From IMG/VR virus record IMGVR_UViG_3300025237_000001, positions 1 to 64,000 of that record: DNA of 64,000 bases; one strand, 5' to 3'. A program made the translations under genes and the position numbers. The notes under the pieces were generated by a model. It saw only the letters and a list, made by a program, of their open reading frames with translations, had not been told where the DNA came from and made no database searches. Shown here piece after piece: positions 15,029 to 22,899 of this stretch (the first letter of the stretch is position 1; the number at the start of each line of letters is the position of its first letter). This stretch comes from a virus.

Positions 15029-15434
15029 TATTTGCTTGGAATTTCATAAAGGATTTTAATAATCCAGTCATATTTTCAACACCTGAAGGATTAGCACTAT
15101 GGCAAACCCAATTAGGTAGTTCAACGTTATTGTCCATACAATATTCTGTCAACCATTTAACACAATCCATTCCAGTTTTCTCTTGAAAGTCTTGAGAATC
15201 AGCCCAATCATTGTAATCTTTCCATCTATCTTGCGGTGCGTAATGCTCATCCGCTAAGTCATGGTCAAAAGCAATCTTACTTGGTAAACCATTGTTGGTA
15301 ATCCATTTGACAAATTCGTTGTAGGATTTTACCCACACAATTTTATATGCGCTATTGTCAGGCACGTACTTATTTAAGAACGGACTTGTAGCTGGGTCTC
15401 TATAATCGTCTAACCAAAGTAGTGTTTTTTTCAT
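15012..15434 (-). CDS. cyclic-phosphate-processing receiver-like protein
   Basis: The sequence matches the receiver-fold family proposed to process cyclic phosphates in RNA repair. It has LWLDDYRDP at the N-terminus, AFDHDLADEHY (about residues 55-65), TGMDCVKWL (about 90) and a conserved HSANPSGVENM near the end (about 112-122). Asp and His clusters would form the active site. It is encoded next to IF-3. Together with the HAD protein at 42808 it hints at RNA end healing, but no ligase is seen here. Confidence 0.7.
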   Translation of the reverse strand: MKKTLLWLDDYRDPATSPFLNKYVPDNSAYKIVWVKSYNEFVKWITNNGLPSKIAFDHDLADEHYAPQDRWKDYNDWADSQDFQEKTGMDCVKWLTEYCMDNNVELPNWVCHSANPSGVENMTGLLKSFMKFQANNDTIS

Positions 15435-15751
15435 GGTTTAATTGAATTAATTATCTCTTCTTCAGTTTCAAAAACGTCATATTCATACCGCATATGTGGT
15501 GTAGATTGGTAATCACCATCTTTAGAAACTAAATCTAAACTATATCTAATTCTCATCCTTTCAAATGGATAATCTTTATCAAAAATTGTAATTACTTTAT
15601 CAATTATTTTTTTAGTTAAATGGGTAGCAAGCCTCTTTGTTTGTACATCAAATTCTATTCTTGCTACAATACCTTTTCTTATTTCATTTTCATACATAAA
15701 GTAAACCACTTGCCCTACTATATATCTATATTCAATTTTTAAACTTCTCAT
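15431..15751 (-). CDS. small beta-barrel-like protein, paralog of 16703 gene
   Basis: The N-terminal layout YIVGQVVYFM-x-x-x-I-x-K-x-x-V-x-x-I resembles an SH3-like barrel, and the end reads EEEIINSIKP. The protein at 16703-16954 has the same start (ELKDEVYVLHNKRIYKAKI) and end (EDVLNSIK), so the two look paralogous. The ends overlap neighbouring genes by 4 nt. The function is unknown. Confidence 0.5.
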   Translation of the reverse strand: MRSLKIEYRYIVGQVVYFMYENEIRKGIVARIEFDVQTKRLATHLTKKIIDKVITIFDKDYPFERMRIRYSLDLVSKDGDYQSTPHMRYEYDVFETEEEIINSIKP

Positions 15752-16260
15752 TTCTTCTTATTTGGTTTAATAAACATTATCATTTTTCTACCTTCCATTG
15801 TTGGTAACGCTTCCGTTACCCCAACTCCAGCATCTGAAATATCTACAGATATTTTAAGTAATAATTCTCTACCTATATCCCTAAACATATTCTCACGCCC
15901 TTTAAAGAAGACATAAGTTTTAACTTTGTGACCTTTTTCTAAGAACTTGACAATCGATTTAAACTTAATGTTCATATCATGTTCACCAGTATTAGGACCA
16001 AATCTAACAGTTTTTAACGATGGTGTTTTTTGTGGTTTAATAACTTTATCTTTCTTGAAGATGAATTTATTATAATCCATTATCTTACAGACTGGTACAT
16101 CACCCTTACCAGCACCTACCATTACCAAATCCATTTCTAAATCTTCGGCAAGTTTTTTTGCTGCGTCAATTGAATAAGTACTTCGTTCAACATTATCACC
16201 AACCAACATCACTTTTCGATATCTAATTTGGTTATTAATTTTATGTTGTTGTTTAGCCAC
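15748..16260 (-). CDS. infC: translation initiation factor IF-3
   Basis: A full-length IF-3 of 170 residues. The N-terminal domain opens INNQIRYRKVMLVG and includes VPVCKIMDYNKF (about residues 55-66). The C-terminal domain has TVRFGPNTGEHDMN (about 83-96), KGRENMFRDIGRELL and MEGRKMIMFIKP. IF-3 binds the 30S subunit and controls start-codon choice, so the phage copy could bias initiation toward phage mRNAs. The start codon is GTG, overlapping the stop of a 38-aa gene (TAGTG). Other genes here use ATG almost exclusively, so this start may be a control point. Confidence 0.93.
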   Translation of the reverse strand: MAKQQHKINNQIRYRKVMLVGDNVERSTYSIDAAKKLAEDLEMDLVMVGAGKGDVPVCKIMDYNKFIFKKDKVIKPQKTPSLKTVRFGPNTGEHDMNIKFKSIVKFLEKGHKVKTYVFFKGRENMFRDIGRELLLKISVDISDAGVGVTEALPTMEGRKMIMFIKPNKKK

Positions 16261-16376
16261 TATTTTTTAGTGTTTTCTTTACCATTCGTGTAAGTGGTCA
16301 CTTTAATCTTTTGAAGTTTGCTTTTTGATAAACTTCTAAACCAATCACGAGTAGTTTCAATTCCTGTTATCGTCAT
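16260..16376 (-). CDS. 38-aa basic leader protein of IF-3
   Basis: A short basic protein (MTITGIETTRDW, then SLSKSKLQKIKV) whose TAG stop shares its G with the GTG start of IF-3. IF-3 translation is probably coupled to it. It has no recognisable domain and might be mainly regulatory. Confidence 0.5.
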   Translation of the reverse strand: MTITGIETTRDWFRSLSKSKLQKIKVTTYTNGKENTKK

Positions 16377-16397
16377 ATTATTCTATATTTTTTTTAA

Positions 16398-16703
16398 TTA
16401 ATTAATCCAAGCTTCTAATTCTACAAAAGTTAAATTAGAAAAAGATTTTATTTGATTTTCTGTATAAGGTTCGTCCCAATATTCTATTAATTTACCTTCT
16501 TTTGTTGTAAATGATTTCCATATTTTAGGTTCTCTTGTTGTCCAATCTTTTATTTTTTCATCGTCTTCGGTTCTTATACTTAACCCTATTCTGTGGTCAG
16601 AGTGTCCAAAGTAATTTTTATTATTAACTTTTCTATGTAAATGCCAATACCCCAGTAAAGATATTATCTTAACCACATCATTACCTAATTCAGGGTTATC
16701 CAT
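16398..16703 (-). CDS. hypothetical protein, 101 aa
   Basis: A Trp-rich, His-rich soluble protein (GYWHLHRKVNN..., FGHSDHRIG). It overlaps the preceding gene by one base. No family is recognised. Confidence 0.5.
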   Translation of the reverse strand: MDNPELGNDVVKIISLLGYWHLHRKVNNKNYFGHSDHRIGLSIRTEDDEKIKDWTTREPKIWKSFTTKEGKLIEYWDEPYTENQIKSFSNLTFVELEAWIN

Positions 16704-16954
16704 TATTCAATAATTTTAATACTATTAAGGACATCTTCAACGGTGTCATATAAATCACCTACGTTGTTTGTTCTAGTTATTCTCATTTCACCTTTAATCA
16801 ACTTAAGACCGTAGGTTTCTTGAGCTTCGGGGAAGCCTTTTGTACTTCCACCCTCGATTACTTCCGTTTTAGTAATGGTTTCAATCTTAGCCTTATAAAT
16901 CCTCTTGTTATGTAAGACATAGACCTCATCTTTTAATTCATATTTAGTTTGCAT
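16703..16954 (-). CDS. small beta-barrel-like protein, 83 aa
   Basis: A strand-rich protein with the opening ELKDEVYVL and the ending EDVLNSIKIIE. It resembles the product of 15431-15751 in both segments, so a duplication around the IF-3 gene is likely. The function is unknown. Confidence 0.5.
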   Translation of the reverse strand: MQTKYELKDEVYVLHNKRIYKAKIETITKTEVIEGGSTKGFPEAQETYGLKLIKGEMRITRTNNVGDLYDTVEDVLNSIKIIE

Positions 16955-16963
16955 AATACTTTT

Positions 16964-17116
16964 TTAATGTATGGGTTGACCTACAATATAATGTCTAGTT
17001 GCAATATCATTATTACCTCCATCTTCCCAACTGATTAAATAAAATTGACCCTTTTCTGTGTCATAGTATACTATGTTGTCTCTATTGGGAATCATCCCCT
17101 CTGGTAAATTCTTCAT
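16964..17116 (-). CDS. hypothetical protein, 50 aa
   Basis: A short soluble protein (MKNLPEGMIPNRDN...) whose ATG overlaps the upstream stop as TAATG. It is supported by coupling; no motif is recognised. Confidence 0.45.
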   Translation of the reverse strand: MKNLPEGMIPNRDNIVYYDTEKGQFYLISWEDGGNNDIATRHYIVGQPIH

Positions 17117-17460
17117 TATCTGTAAGTTGAGTTAGAGAAGTAAGCTTGACTTGTGATATGTGATTTATCCAATACATATTCATCAAATTCATCTCTCGTC
17201 AATTCAACTTCATTTTTAACTTCCCATTCGAATAATTTAATATTCTCATCATAAGTTTCAGAGTTGTCGATTGGCGTTACCAAGTCCAATCTGATATCTA
17301 TAGCACCGCCTTCAATACGAAGTTTAAGTCTTAATAATTGCTTTAAACCTTCTTGTTTATAGGCGATTACAGCTTCGTTATAATCCTTAATGTGTGCTGC
17401 CTTATTTTCTTTAAGGGCTTCTAATAAATCTAATTTCTTAATTGTTACAGTTCTGTTCAT
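17116..17460 (-). CDS. hypothetical protein, 114 aa
   Basis: The first gene of the minus IF-3 operon. A helical N-terminal half (about residues 8-45) is followed by a strand-rich half. The ATG at 17460 is used since the longer frame crosses the terminator and a promoter-like sequence. The family is not recognised. Confidence 0.55.
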   Translation of the reverse strand: MNRTVTIKKLDLLEALKENKAAHIKDYNEAVIAYKQEGLKQLLRLKLRIEGGAIDIRLDLVTPIDNSETYDENIKLFEWEVKNEVELTRDEFDEYVLDKSHITSQAYFSNSTYR

Positions 17461-17473
17461 TGTACTTATTTTT

Positions 17474-17505
17474 GCAATATAACGCAAAAAAAACGATATA
17501 AACAA
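17474..17505 (-). promoter_or_regulatory. weak Bacteroidetes-type promoter candidate
   Basis: On the minus strand TTG (17503-17505), a 21-nt spacer and TATATTGC (17474-17481), an imperfect -7 box, lie just before the ATG at 17460. It overlaps the preceding terminator hairpin. Confidence 0.3.
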
Positions 17506-17518
17506 GTTTATACCGTTT
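17485..17518 (-). terminator. rho-independent terminator (minus)
   Basis: AAACGGTATAAAC and GTTTATATCGTTT form a 13-bp stem (one G-T pair) with a 2-nt loop, followed on the minus strand by a T-run. It closes the ART-like/acetyltransferase-like unit. Confidence 0.8.
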
Positions 17519-17538
17519 TATTTTAAAATAATTAAGTT

Positions 17539-18018
17539 TTAATGACCTCTACTTAGAATTAAGTATTCAGGTGATATTCTATTGAACCCTAATTTGTTCC
17601 AGAAGCTAATACCTTCGGGTTTTGGAGCAACAATTAAATCGTTGGTTTCTTTAAACATTCCCCAAAGTGATTTAACAGCTTCGTTAAGAATAAATACTGT
17701 TTCGTAATCTTTTTTAAATTTAACACCTACTATTTCTAGGGTATTATCAGCGTTAGCTTCTGCAATCATGATAATACCAGCGTTTCTATCGTTATATTCT
17801 ACCAATATCGATATTGTATCTGGTGATTCATCAGTTATTTGTAAGTTTATTTCTTCTCTAAGAAATCTTTTTATGATGTTTTTATTTTCTGTTATATTTT
17901 TTGGTGAGTTAACATGTCCACATTCATGACAAGTAAATAAATCATCACCTCCATCTTTGACTTCCCAAGACCATTCGCAATTAGCGCAATTAACTTTAGG
18001 TTCTTTAGTATCTTTCAT
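17539..18018 (-). CDS. zinc ribbon + tag + GNAT-like protein
   Basis: An N-terminal zinc ribbon (CANC about residues 11-14 and CHEC about 30-33, with a WSW and DGGDD between) resembles a module found at the start of assorted phage proteins. Then comes IIKRFLREEIN (about 48-58), which aligns with IIKRLLNEGLN of the neighbouring ART-like protein. The rest reads like an acetyltransferase and ends SFWNKLGFNRIS, typical of GNAT C-termini. I infer a packaged or late enzyme; the substrate is unknown. Confidence 0.55.
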   Translation of the reverse strand: MKDTKEPKVNCANCEWSWEVKDGGDDLFTCHECGHVNSPKNITENKNIIKRFLREEINLQITDESPDTISILVEYNDRNAGIIMIAEANADNTLEIVGVKFKKDYETVFILNEAVKSLWGMFKETNDLIVAPKPEGISFWNKLGFNRISPEYLILSRGH

Positions 18019-18691
18019 TATTCATTATTTTTATATTTTTAGGGTCGAATACCATTCTAACCGTTGATTTAACGTTACCACCTTCGTAAGCATCTAAAAC
18101 ACCTACAACGTCAATATAATCAAAACCAAACCACTCACCTATTACAGCAACCACATCAGTTTTCAATCCTTTATCGTTATTTTGATAATAACTAAATTGT
18201 TTTATTGCCTTGTTGACATCATCTTCTGGGACACCAGCACTAACAAAACCTCTTATTACTTTATTAACATCAATAAACCTAAATCTATCACCAGTTGCTA
18301 CAATTGTAACTACCTTACCATCGTTAAGATGGGTCGTTAATACCTTTTCTTCAGCACCTTGATAATCCATTGACCTTCTAGGGTTTGCATATGTTTTAGC
18401 GATGCTTCTAACATTGGTTAAAAATACTGGTTTTCTCATTTTAAATTGAGCTTTCAGTTTAGGTACTAAATCTAAATATCTAAAATACGCATCTTCATCA
18501 CCACTTTCTCTACTTACTTTAATTTTATTTTGTAATTCGTAATACTGAGTTAAGTCGCTGATATAGTCTACAGAAATAGTTCTAGACGAAAACCCACCTT
18601 CTTTTTCTAAATTTCTAACATCAGGTGTCCCATGATACCAAACATTATTTAAACCTTCGTTTAATAATCTTTTAATAATCTTTTTACTCAT
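18005..18691 (-). CDS. ADP-ribosyltransferase-like protein with LNE tag
   Basis: The N-terminus MSKKIIKRLLNEG carries L-N-E-G at residues 10-13, the same site type as the inferred maturation site of the capsid protein. After it, VWYHGTPDV and PVFLTNVRSIAKTYA are spaced like the H-G and A-x-x-Y elements of PARP/ART-fold enzymes. The key glutamate is not securely placed. T4 packages an ADP-ribosyltransferase (Alt) and injects it with DNA, so an analogous role is attractive. The gene follows a terminator and a TATTTATT box. Confidence 0.5.
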   Translation of the reverse strand: MSKKIIKRLLNEGLNNVWYHGTPDVRNLEKEGGFSSRTISVDYISDLTQYYELQNKIKVSRESGDEDAYFRYLDLVPKLKAQFKMRKPVFLTNVRSIAKTYANPRRSMDYQGAEEKVLTTHLNDGKVVTIVATGDRFRFIDVNKVIRGFVSAGVPEDDVNKAIKQFSYYQNNDKGLKTDVVAVIGEWFGFDYIDVVGVLDAYEGGNVKSTVRMVFDPKNIKIMNNERY

Positions 18692-18694
18692 ATT

Positions 18695-18702
18695 AATAAA
18701 TA
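18695..18702 (-). promoter_or_regulatory. TATTTAT(A/T) box (minus)
   Basis: TATTTATT on the minus strand lies between the clpC terminator and the ATG at 18691. Confidence 0.5.
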
Positions 18703-18703
18703 T

Positions 18704-18728
18704 AAAAAAAGCCCTAAAAAGGGCTTTT
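18704..18728 (-). terminator. rho-independent terminator after clpC
   Basis: AAAGCCC and GGGCTTT form the stem, followed on the minus strand by a T-run, starting 4 nt after the clpC stop. Confidence 0.85.
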
Positions 18729-18731
18729 AAT

Positions 18732-21218
18732 TTAATTGGTTACTTTAGTAGTAATCCCATCCTTAGTATTGTAGGATAGTTTTATAGTTCCACCCTCTTT
18801 TAGTTTACCATCCATGACGGCATCCGTGATAGGGTCTTCAACATATTTCTGTATCGCTCTCTTAAGAGGTCTAGCACCATATTCTTTATGGTAACCTTCT
18901 TTAGCAATGAAATCCATCGCTGATTTATTTACGACCATCTTGTAATTTAATTCAAGGATGCGTTCTTTAACCTCTTTGATTTCATTCTTGATAATTACGT
19001 TGAGATTTTCTTGTGTTAAAGGGTTAAAAATGATAGTTTCATCAATTCTATTCAAGAATTCTGGTTTGAATTTATCCTTAAGTGCTTTTTGTATAATACT
19101 TTTAGCCCTTTCCTCTTCATCAATAGAGGTGTTGTTACTTCCGTATCCAATACCTCTACCAAATTGTGATAATTCTTTCACACCTATGTTAGAAGTCATA
19201 ATAATTAAAGCGTTTTTAAAGTCCACTTTTCTATCATTACTATCAGTTAAATGACCTTCATCTAATACTTGAAGTAAAAGGTTGAAAACATCTGGATGTG
19301 CCTTTTCAATTTCATCAAAAAGAATAACTGAATAAGGGTTTCTTCGTACAGCCTCAGTGAGTTTACCACCTTCTCCGTAACCGACATAACCTGGAGGTGC
19401 TCCCACCAATTTAGACATCGAGAATTTCTCCATGTATTCGGACATATCCATTCTTATTAGTGAATCATCATTATCAAATACGTGCTTAGCAAGTGTTTTA
19501 GTAACGAATGTTTTACCTACACCAGTTGGTCCAAGGAATATAAAGGACCCAATTGGTTTATTACTATTTCTAATCCCTAATCTACTTCTTCTAATTGCTT
19601 TAGAGATTTGTTTAACCGCTTCGTCTTGACCAATAATTTCCTTTTTAAGTTCTGCTTCAAGATTTTTAAGTGAGTTATTCTCTGTTGTTGTAACTTTGGT
19701 TAACGGAATACCAGTCATAGTTGAAATAACCTTCTCAACAATCTCTTCTGTAATTATAGTTTTGTCTTTAAGATTACTATCTTCCCATTTCTCCATCATT
19801 TCTTCCAACTTAGCTTCAAATTCTTTACGTTTATCACGCATCATTGCCGCATCTTCGAAATCTTGTTTGTTTATGATTTCCTTCATTTGGTCTTTAAGAG
19901 CTTGAATTTTAATTTTCAGTTCTTTGATTTGCACTGGTAACTTGATATCAATATTTGTTGATGCACCAGCTTCATCTAGGATGTCAATGGCTTTGTCAGG
20001 CATCGCTCTATCAGAGATGTAACGATTTGCTAACTTAACAATGTATTCAACTACGTTATCGTCATAACTTACATTATGATATTTCTCGTAGTTTACTTTA
20101 ATATTTTTAAGAATTGTAACGGTTTCGTCTAAACTTGGTTCTTTTATCAATACTTGTTGGAAACGTCTAGTTAATGCACCATCGGTTTCAATATTTTCTC
20201 TAAATTCATCAAGAGTAGTTGCTCCAATTATTTGTATCTCACCTCTCGCTAATGCTGGTTTGAATATATTGGATGCGTCTAATGAACCTGATGCGTTACC
20301 CGCACCTACAAGTGTATGTAGTTCATCGATAAACAGAATTACATCTTGATTATCTTTTAATTCACTTAAGATAACTTTCATACGCTCTTCAAATTGTCCT
20401 CTGTACTTTGTTCCAGCTACGATTGAAGCTAAATCCAATGAGAATATTCTTTTTCCTAATAGAGGTCTAGGTGCGTCACCAGTATTTATCAAAGTTGCTA
20501 GACCTTCAATGATTGAAGTCTTTCCAACTCCTGGTTCTCCAATCAGTACTGGGTTGTTTTTCTTACGTCTCGATAGGATTGCAGTAACTCGTCTTATTTC
20601 ATCTTCACGACCTACTACTGGGTCGATTTTACCTTCCAATGCTGCTTTTGAGATATCTCTACAAAAACCGTCTAAGGCTGGTGTTTTAGAAGCGTTAGCT
20701 TTAGAAGTAGCACGCTTTTTAGGTTTTAATGGTTGTGTACTTTCATATTCATCTTCGGGTGTCATATCCATATCGTTATCGTTTTCTGCCATAAGCTTTG
20801 TTTTAAATATTTTATAGTTTATTTTTAGTTCTACGAGCATTTTTTGTGCCACACATTTGGTTTTTAAGATACCTAACATGATATGTGCTTCACTAATAGT
20901 ATCATCTCCCATTCCACTACATTCTTTTTGCATTTCTTCAATTACAAATTTAGTGTCGGAACTTGGTAAAATCTCTTCTTTAGTGAGGTACGCTCTATTA
21001 TTGTTGATTATATTTTGTGTTAAGTGAGTTGTCAATTTTTCAAATAAAGCATCTACATCAAAGTTCAAGTTTCGTAGAATTTTAACGATACTGTTGTGTT
21101 CGTGCATAATGATTGACAGTAATATATGTTCAGGTCTGAACTTATTGTCTTCATAGTCTTTTGCTTGGTAAATTGCTTTTTTCATCAGCTCACTGGCTGT
21201 CGGTGTCAATTCCATCAT
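18732..21218 (-). CDS. clpC: ClpC/ClpA-type AAA+ protein unfoldase
   Basis: A full-length 828-residue Clp ATPase. It has Clp N-terminal repeats (about residues 1-145), a first AAA domain with GEPGVGKT (227-234), and a middle region with a UVR-like motif INKQDFEDAAMMRD (about 445-460). A second AAA domain has GPTGVGKT (about 560-568) and a C-terminal small domain with GARPLKRAIQ. ClpC unfolds proteins for ClpP. A phage copy may degrade or remodel host or phage proteins; no ClpP gene is seen here. A consensus minus promoter precedes it. Full-length Clp ATPases are unusual in phages. Confidence 0.93.
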   Translation of the reverse strand: MMELTPTASELMKKAIYQAKDYEDNKFRPEHILLSIIMHEHNSIVKILRNLNFDVDALFEKLTTHLTQNIINNNRAYLTKEEILPSSDTKFVIEEMQKECSGMGDDTISEAHIMLGILKTKCVAQKMLVELKINYKIFKTKLMAENDNDMDMTPEDEYESTQPLKPKKRATSKANASKTPALDGFCRDISKAALEGKIDPVVGREDEIRRVTAILSRRKKNNPVLIGEPGVGKTSIIEGLATLINTGDAPRPLLGKRIFSLDLASIVAGTKYRGQFEERMKVILSELKDNQDVILFIDELHTLVGAGNASGSLDASNIFKPALARGEIQIIGATTLDEFRENIETDGALTRRFQQVLIKEPSLDETVTILKNIKVNYEKYHNVSYDDNVVEYIVKLANRYISDRAMPDKAIDILDEAGASTNIDIKLPVQIKELKIKIQALKDQMKEIINKQDFEDAAMMRDKRKEFEAKLEEMMEKWEDSNLKDKTIITEEIVEKVISTMTGIPLTKVTTTENNSLKNLEAELKKEIIGQDEAVKQISKAIRRSRLGIRNSNKPIGSFIFLGPTGVGKTFVTKTLAKHVFDNDDSLIRMDMSEYMEKFSMSKLVGAPPGYVGYGEGGKLTEAVRRNPYSVILFDEIEKAHPDVFNLLLQVLDEGHLTDSNDRKVDFKNALIIMTSNIGVKELSQFGRGIGYGSNNTSIDEEERAKSIIQKALKDKFKPEFLNRIDETIIFNPLTQENLNVIIKNEIKEVKERILELNYKMVVNKSAMDFIAKEGYHKEYGARPLKRAIQKYVEDPITDAVMDGKLKEGGTIKLSYNTKDGITTKVTN

Positions 21219-21221
21219 ATT

Positions 21222-21229
21222 AATAAATA
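21222..21229 (-). promoter_or_regulatory. TATTTAT(A/T) box (minus) before clpC
   Basis: TATTTATT on the minus strand, 3 nt before the ATG, in addition to the host-like promoter further up. clpC may thus be read in two phases. Confidence 0.35.
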
Positions 21230-21243
21230 GTTTTTAATTAAGG

Positions 21244-21273
21244 CAAATATACACAAAAATAATTTAAAAACAA
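21244..21273 (-). promoter_or_regulatory. Bacteroidetes-type promoter for clpC
   Basis: On the minus strand TTG (21271-21273), a 19-nt spacer and TATATTTG (21244-21251), a perfect match, 26 nt before the ATG. Confidence 0.65.
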
Positions 21274-21274
21274 G

Positions 21275-21305
21275 TTGTTTTTTCCTTTTTTTTGTAGTAT
21301 AATTG
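21275..21305 (+). promoter_or_regulatory. Bacteroidetes-type promoter for the KTSC-glutamine synthetase operon
   Basis: TTG (21275-21277), a 20-nt spacer and TATAATTG (21298-21305). It is divergent from and almost touching the clpC promoter, so the two may be co-regulated. Confidence 0.5.
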
Positions 21306-21331
21306 CGGTATAGAATAAAAACAAACGAATT

Positions 21332-21763
21332 ATGATTTTAAAAAGAACTGTAAATGAGGGAGTTGTAAAAGGACTTTACGACTCAACAAACATTTTGGCA
21401 TCAGAGTATGACCAAACAACTAATAACTTAACCGTAGTATTTAAAAATGGTGGGAAATATAAGTATAATGGAGTGATTATGAAAGACTTCACTAGATTTG
21501 AATTAGCTGATAGCCAAGGAAAAATATTAAATACTCATATTAAAAATAATTATGAGTTTGAAGCTTTGGGTAAAATTGATACTAAAGACATACTTGAAAG
21601 TGTTGCGCTTTTAGAAAAAGATTCGCTTCAAGAATTTGCTGAGGTTGTTAGAGCTAAGGCATTAGACCTAATTGCTGAGGTTGATTCTAACTTAGAGTTA
21701 TCTGATAAAAGAATTGACGAACTAGAATCTGCACTTGCGGTTTACAAAAGTAAAAGAAAATAA
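21332..21763 (+). CDS. KTSC-domain protein with VNE tag
   Basis: Residues 17-65 match the KTSC domain (YDSTNILASEYD, LTVVFKNGGKYKYNGV, ADSQGKILNTHIKN), a small domain of unclear function common in phage and bacterial proteins. A helical C-terminal region follows. The N-terminus MILKRTVNEG has V-N-E-G at residues 7-10, the candidate capsid-protease tag. Its stop overlaps the glutamine synthetase start (TAATG), so the two are coupled. Confidence 0.75.
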   Translation: MILKRTVNEGVVKGLYDSTNILASEYDQTTNNLTVVFKNGGKYKYNGVIMKDFTRFELADSQGKILNTHIKNNYEFEALGKIDTKDILESVALLEKDSLQEFAEVVRAKALDLIAEVDSNLELSDKRIDELESALAVYKSKRK

Positions 21764-22899
21764 TGGGAACAAGAAAAGTTTTTTTGGAGTATATCTGGCT
21801 TGACGGCTCGGAACCCCAACAATTAAGAAGTAAGACAAAAGTAGTGGAAGAAATTCCAACTACTGTACATACTTTATCTAACTGGTCATTTGATGGTTCA
21901 TCAACAGACCAAGCAAAAGCTGGCAAGGGCGAAAATACAGATTGTATGCTCAAGCCAGTTTTTATGGTTAATGACCCCTTTAGAGGTCATGACCATAAGT
22001 TAGTTTTATGTGAAGTGTTTAATCCTGATGGAGTTACACCACATAAAACTAATCATAGGTTTGCATTAAATGAATTTACACGGAAGCCTAAAATAGATAT
22101 TAATGAAAAGATAATAAAATATAAACACTTACCTTGGTTTGGTTGGGAACAAGAATATACCCTGACTCGTAAGACTAAACGTTGGGAACGTGGTGAAGGA
22201 TTACCTTTAGGTTTTAAAGAACCTGAAGTTGAACGAGTTTTAATTGATGGTGAAAAATTAGCATCAAGGATAAATAATGGTGAACCAAGACCTCAAGGAG
22301 ATTACTATTGTGGTGTGGGTGCTGATAATATTGCTGGACGTTCAATAGCCGAAGAACATTTACGTATTTGTGCTGATATAGGAATTGTTATTTCTGGAAT
22401 CAATGCTGAAGTAATGTTAGGTCAATGGGAATATCAAATAGGACCTGTTACTTCGTTAGGTGGTTCTGACCAATTATGGATGTCTAGATATCTTCTTCAA
22501 CGAATAGCTGAAAGAAAAACTGTTAAAGTTTCTTTACACCCAAAACCTAAAAGTGGTGATTGGAATGGCTCAGGTTGTCATGTTAATGTTTCGACTAAAC
22601 AAACAAGAAAAAAAGGTGGTTTAAAAGTCATTGAAGATTTAATGCCACGTTTAGAAACTTTACATAATGAACATATGGACGTATATGGGTTATCTAACGA
22701 TGAGAGACTAACTGGAGACCATGAAACATCAACGATTCACGACTTTAGTTTTGGATATAGTACTAGAGATACTAGTATTAGAATTCCATTACAATCTAAA
22801 ATTGATGGAAAGGGTTATTTTGAAGATAGAAGACCAGCTTCAAATTGTGACCCGTACTTAGTAACACTTAGAATGCTTAAAACAATATACGATGTCTAA
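21763..22899 (+). CDS. glnII: glutamine synthetase, type II (GSII)
   Basis: A complete GSII-type enzyme of 378 residues, making glutamine from glutamate, ammonia and ATP. The motifs run in order: FLEYIWLDG, NWSFDGSSTDQA, DPFR with LVLCEVF, WFGWEQEYTL, INAEVMLGQWEYQIGP, GSGCHVNVSTK, DERLTGDHETSTIHDFSFG and GYFEDRRPASNCDPY. These include the metal and substrate residues of the family, and nothing is truncated. GSII occurs in eukaryotes and some bacteria; phage copies are rare. It sits upstream of thymidylate synthase, so supplying amide nitrogen for nucleotide synthesis during infection is a reasonable inference. Confidence 0.93.
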   Translation: MGTRKVFLEYIWLDGSEPQQLRSKTKVVEEIPTTVHTLSNWSFDGSSTDQAKAGKGENTDCMLKPVFMVNDPFRGHDHKLVLCEVFNPDGVTPHKTNHRFALNEFTRKPKIDINEKIIKYKHLPWFGWEQEYTLTRKTKRWERGEGLPLGFKEPEVERVLIDGEKLASRINNGEPRPQGDYYCGVGADNIAGRSIAEEHLRICADIGIVISGINAEVMLGQWEYQIGPVTSLGGSDQLWMSRYLLQRIAERKTVKVSLHPKPKSGDWNGSGCHVNVSTKQTRKKGGLKVIEDLMPRLETLHNEHMDVYGLSNDERLTGDHETSTIHDFSFGYSTRDTSIRIPLQSKIDGKGYFEDRRPASNCDPYLVTLRMLKTIYDV

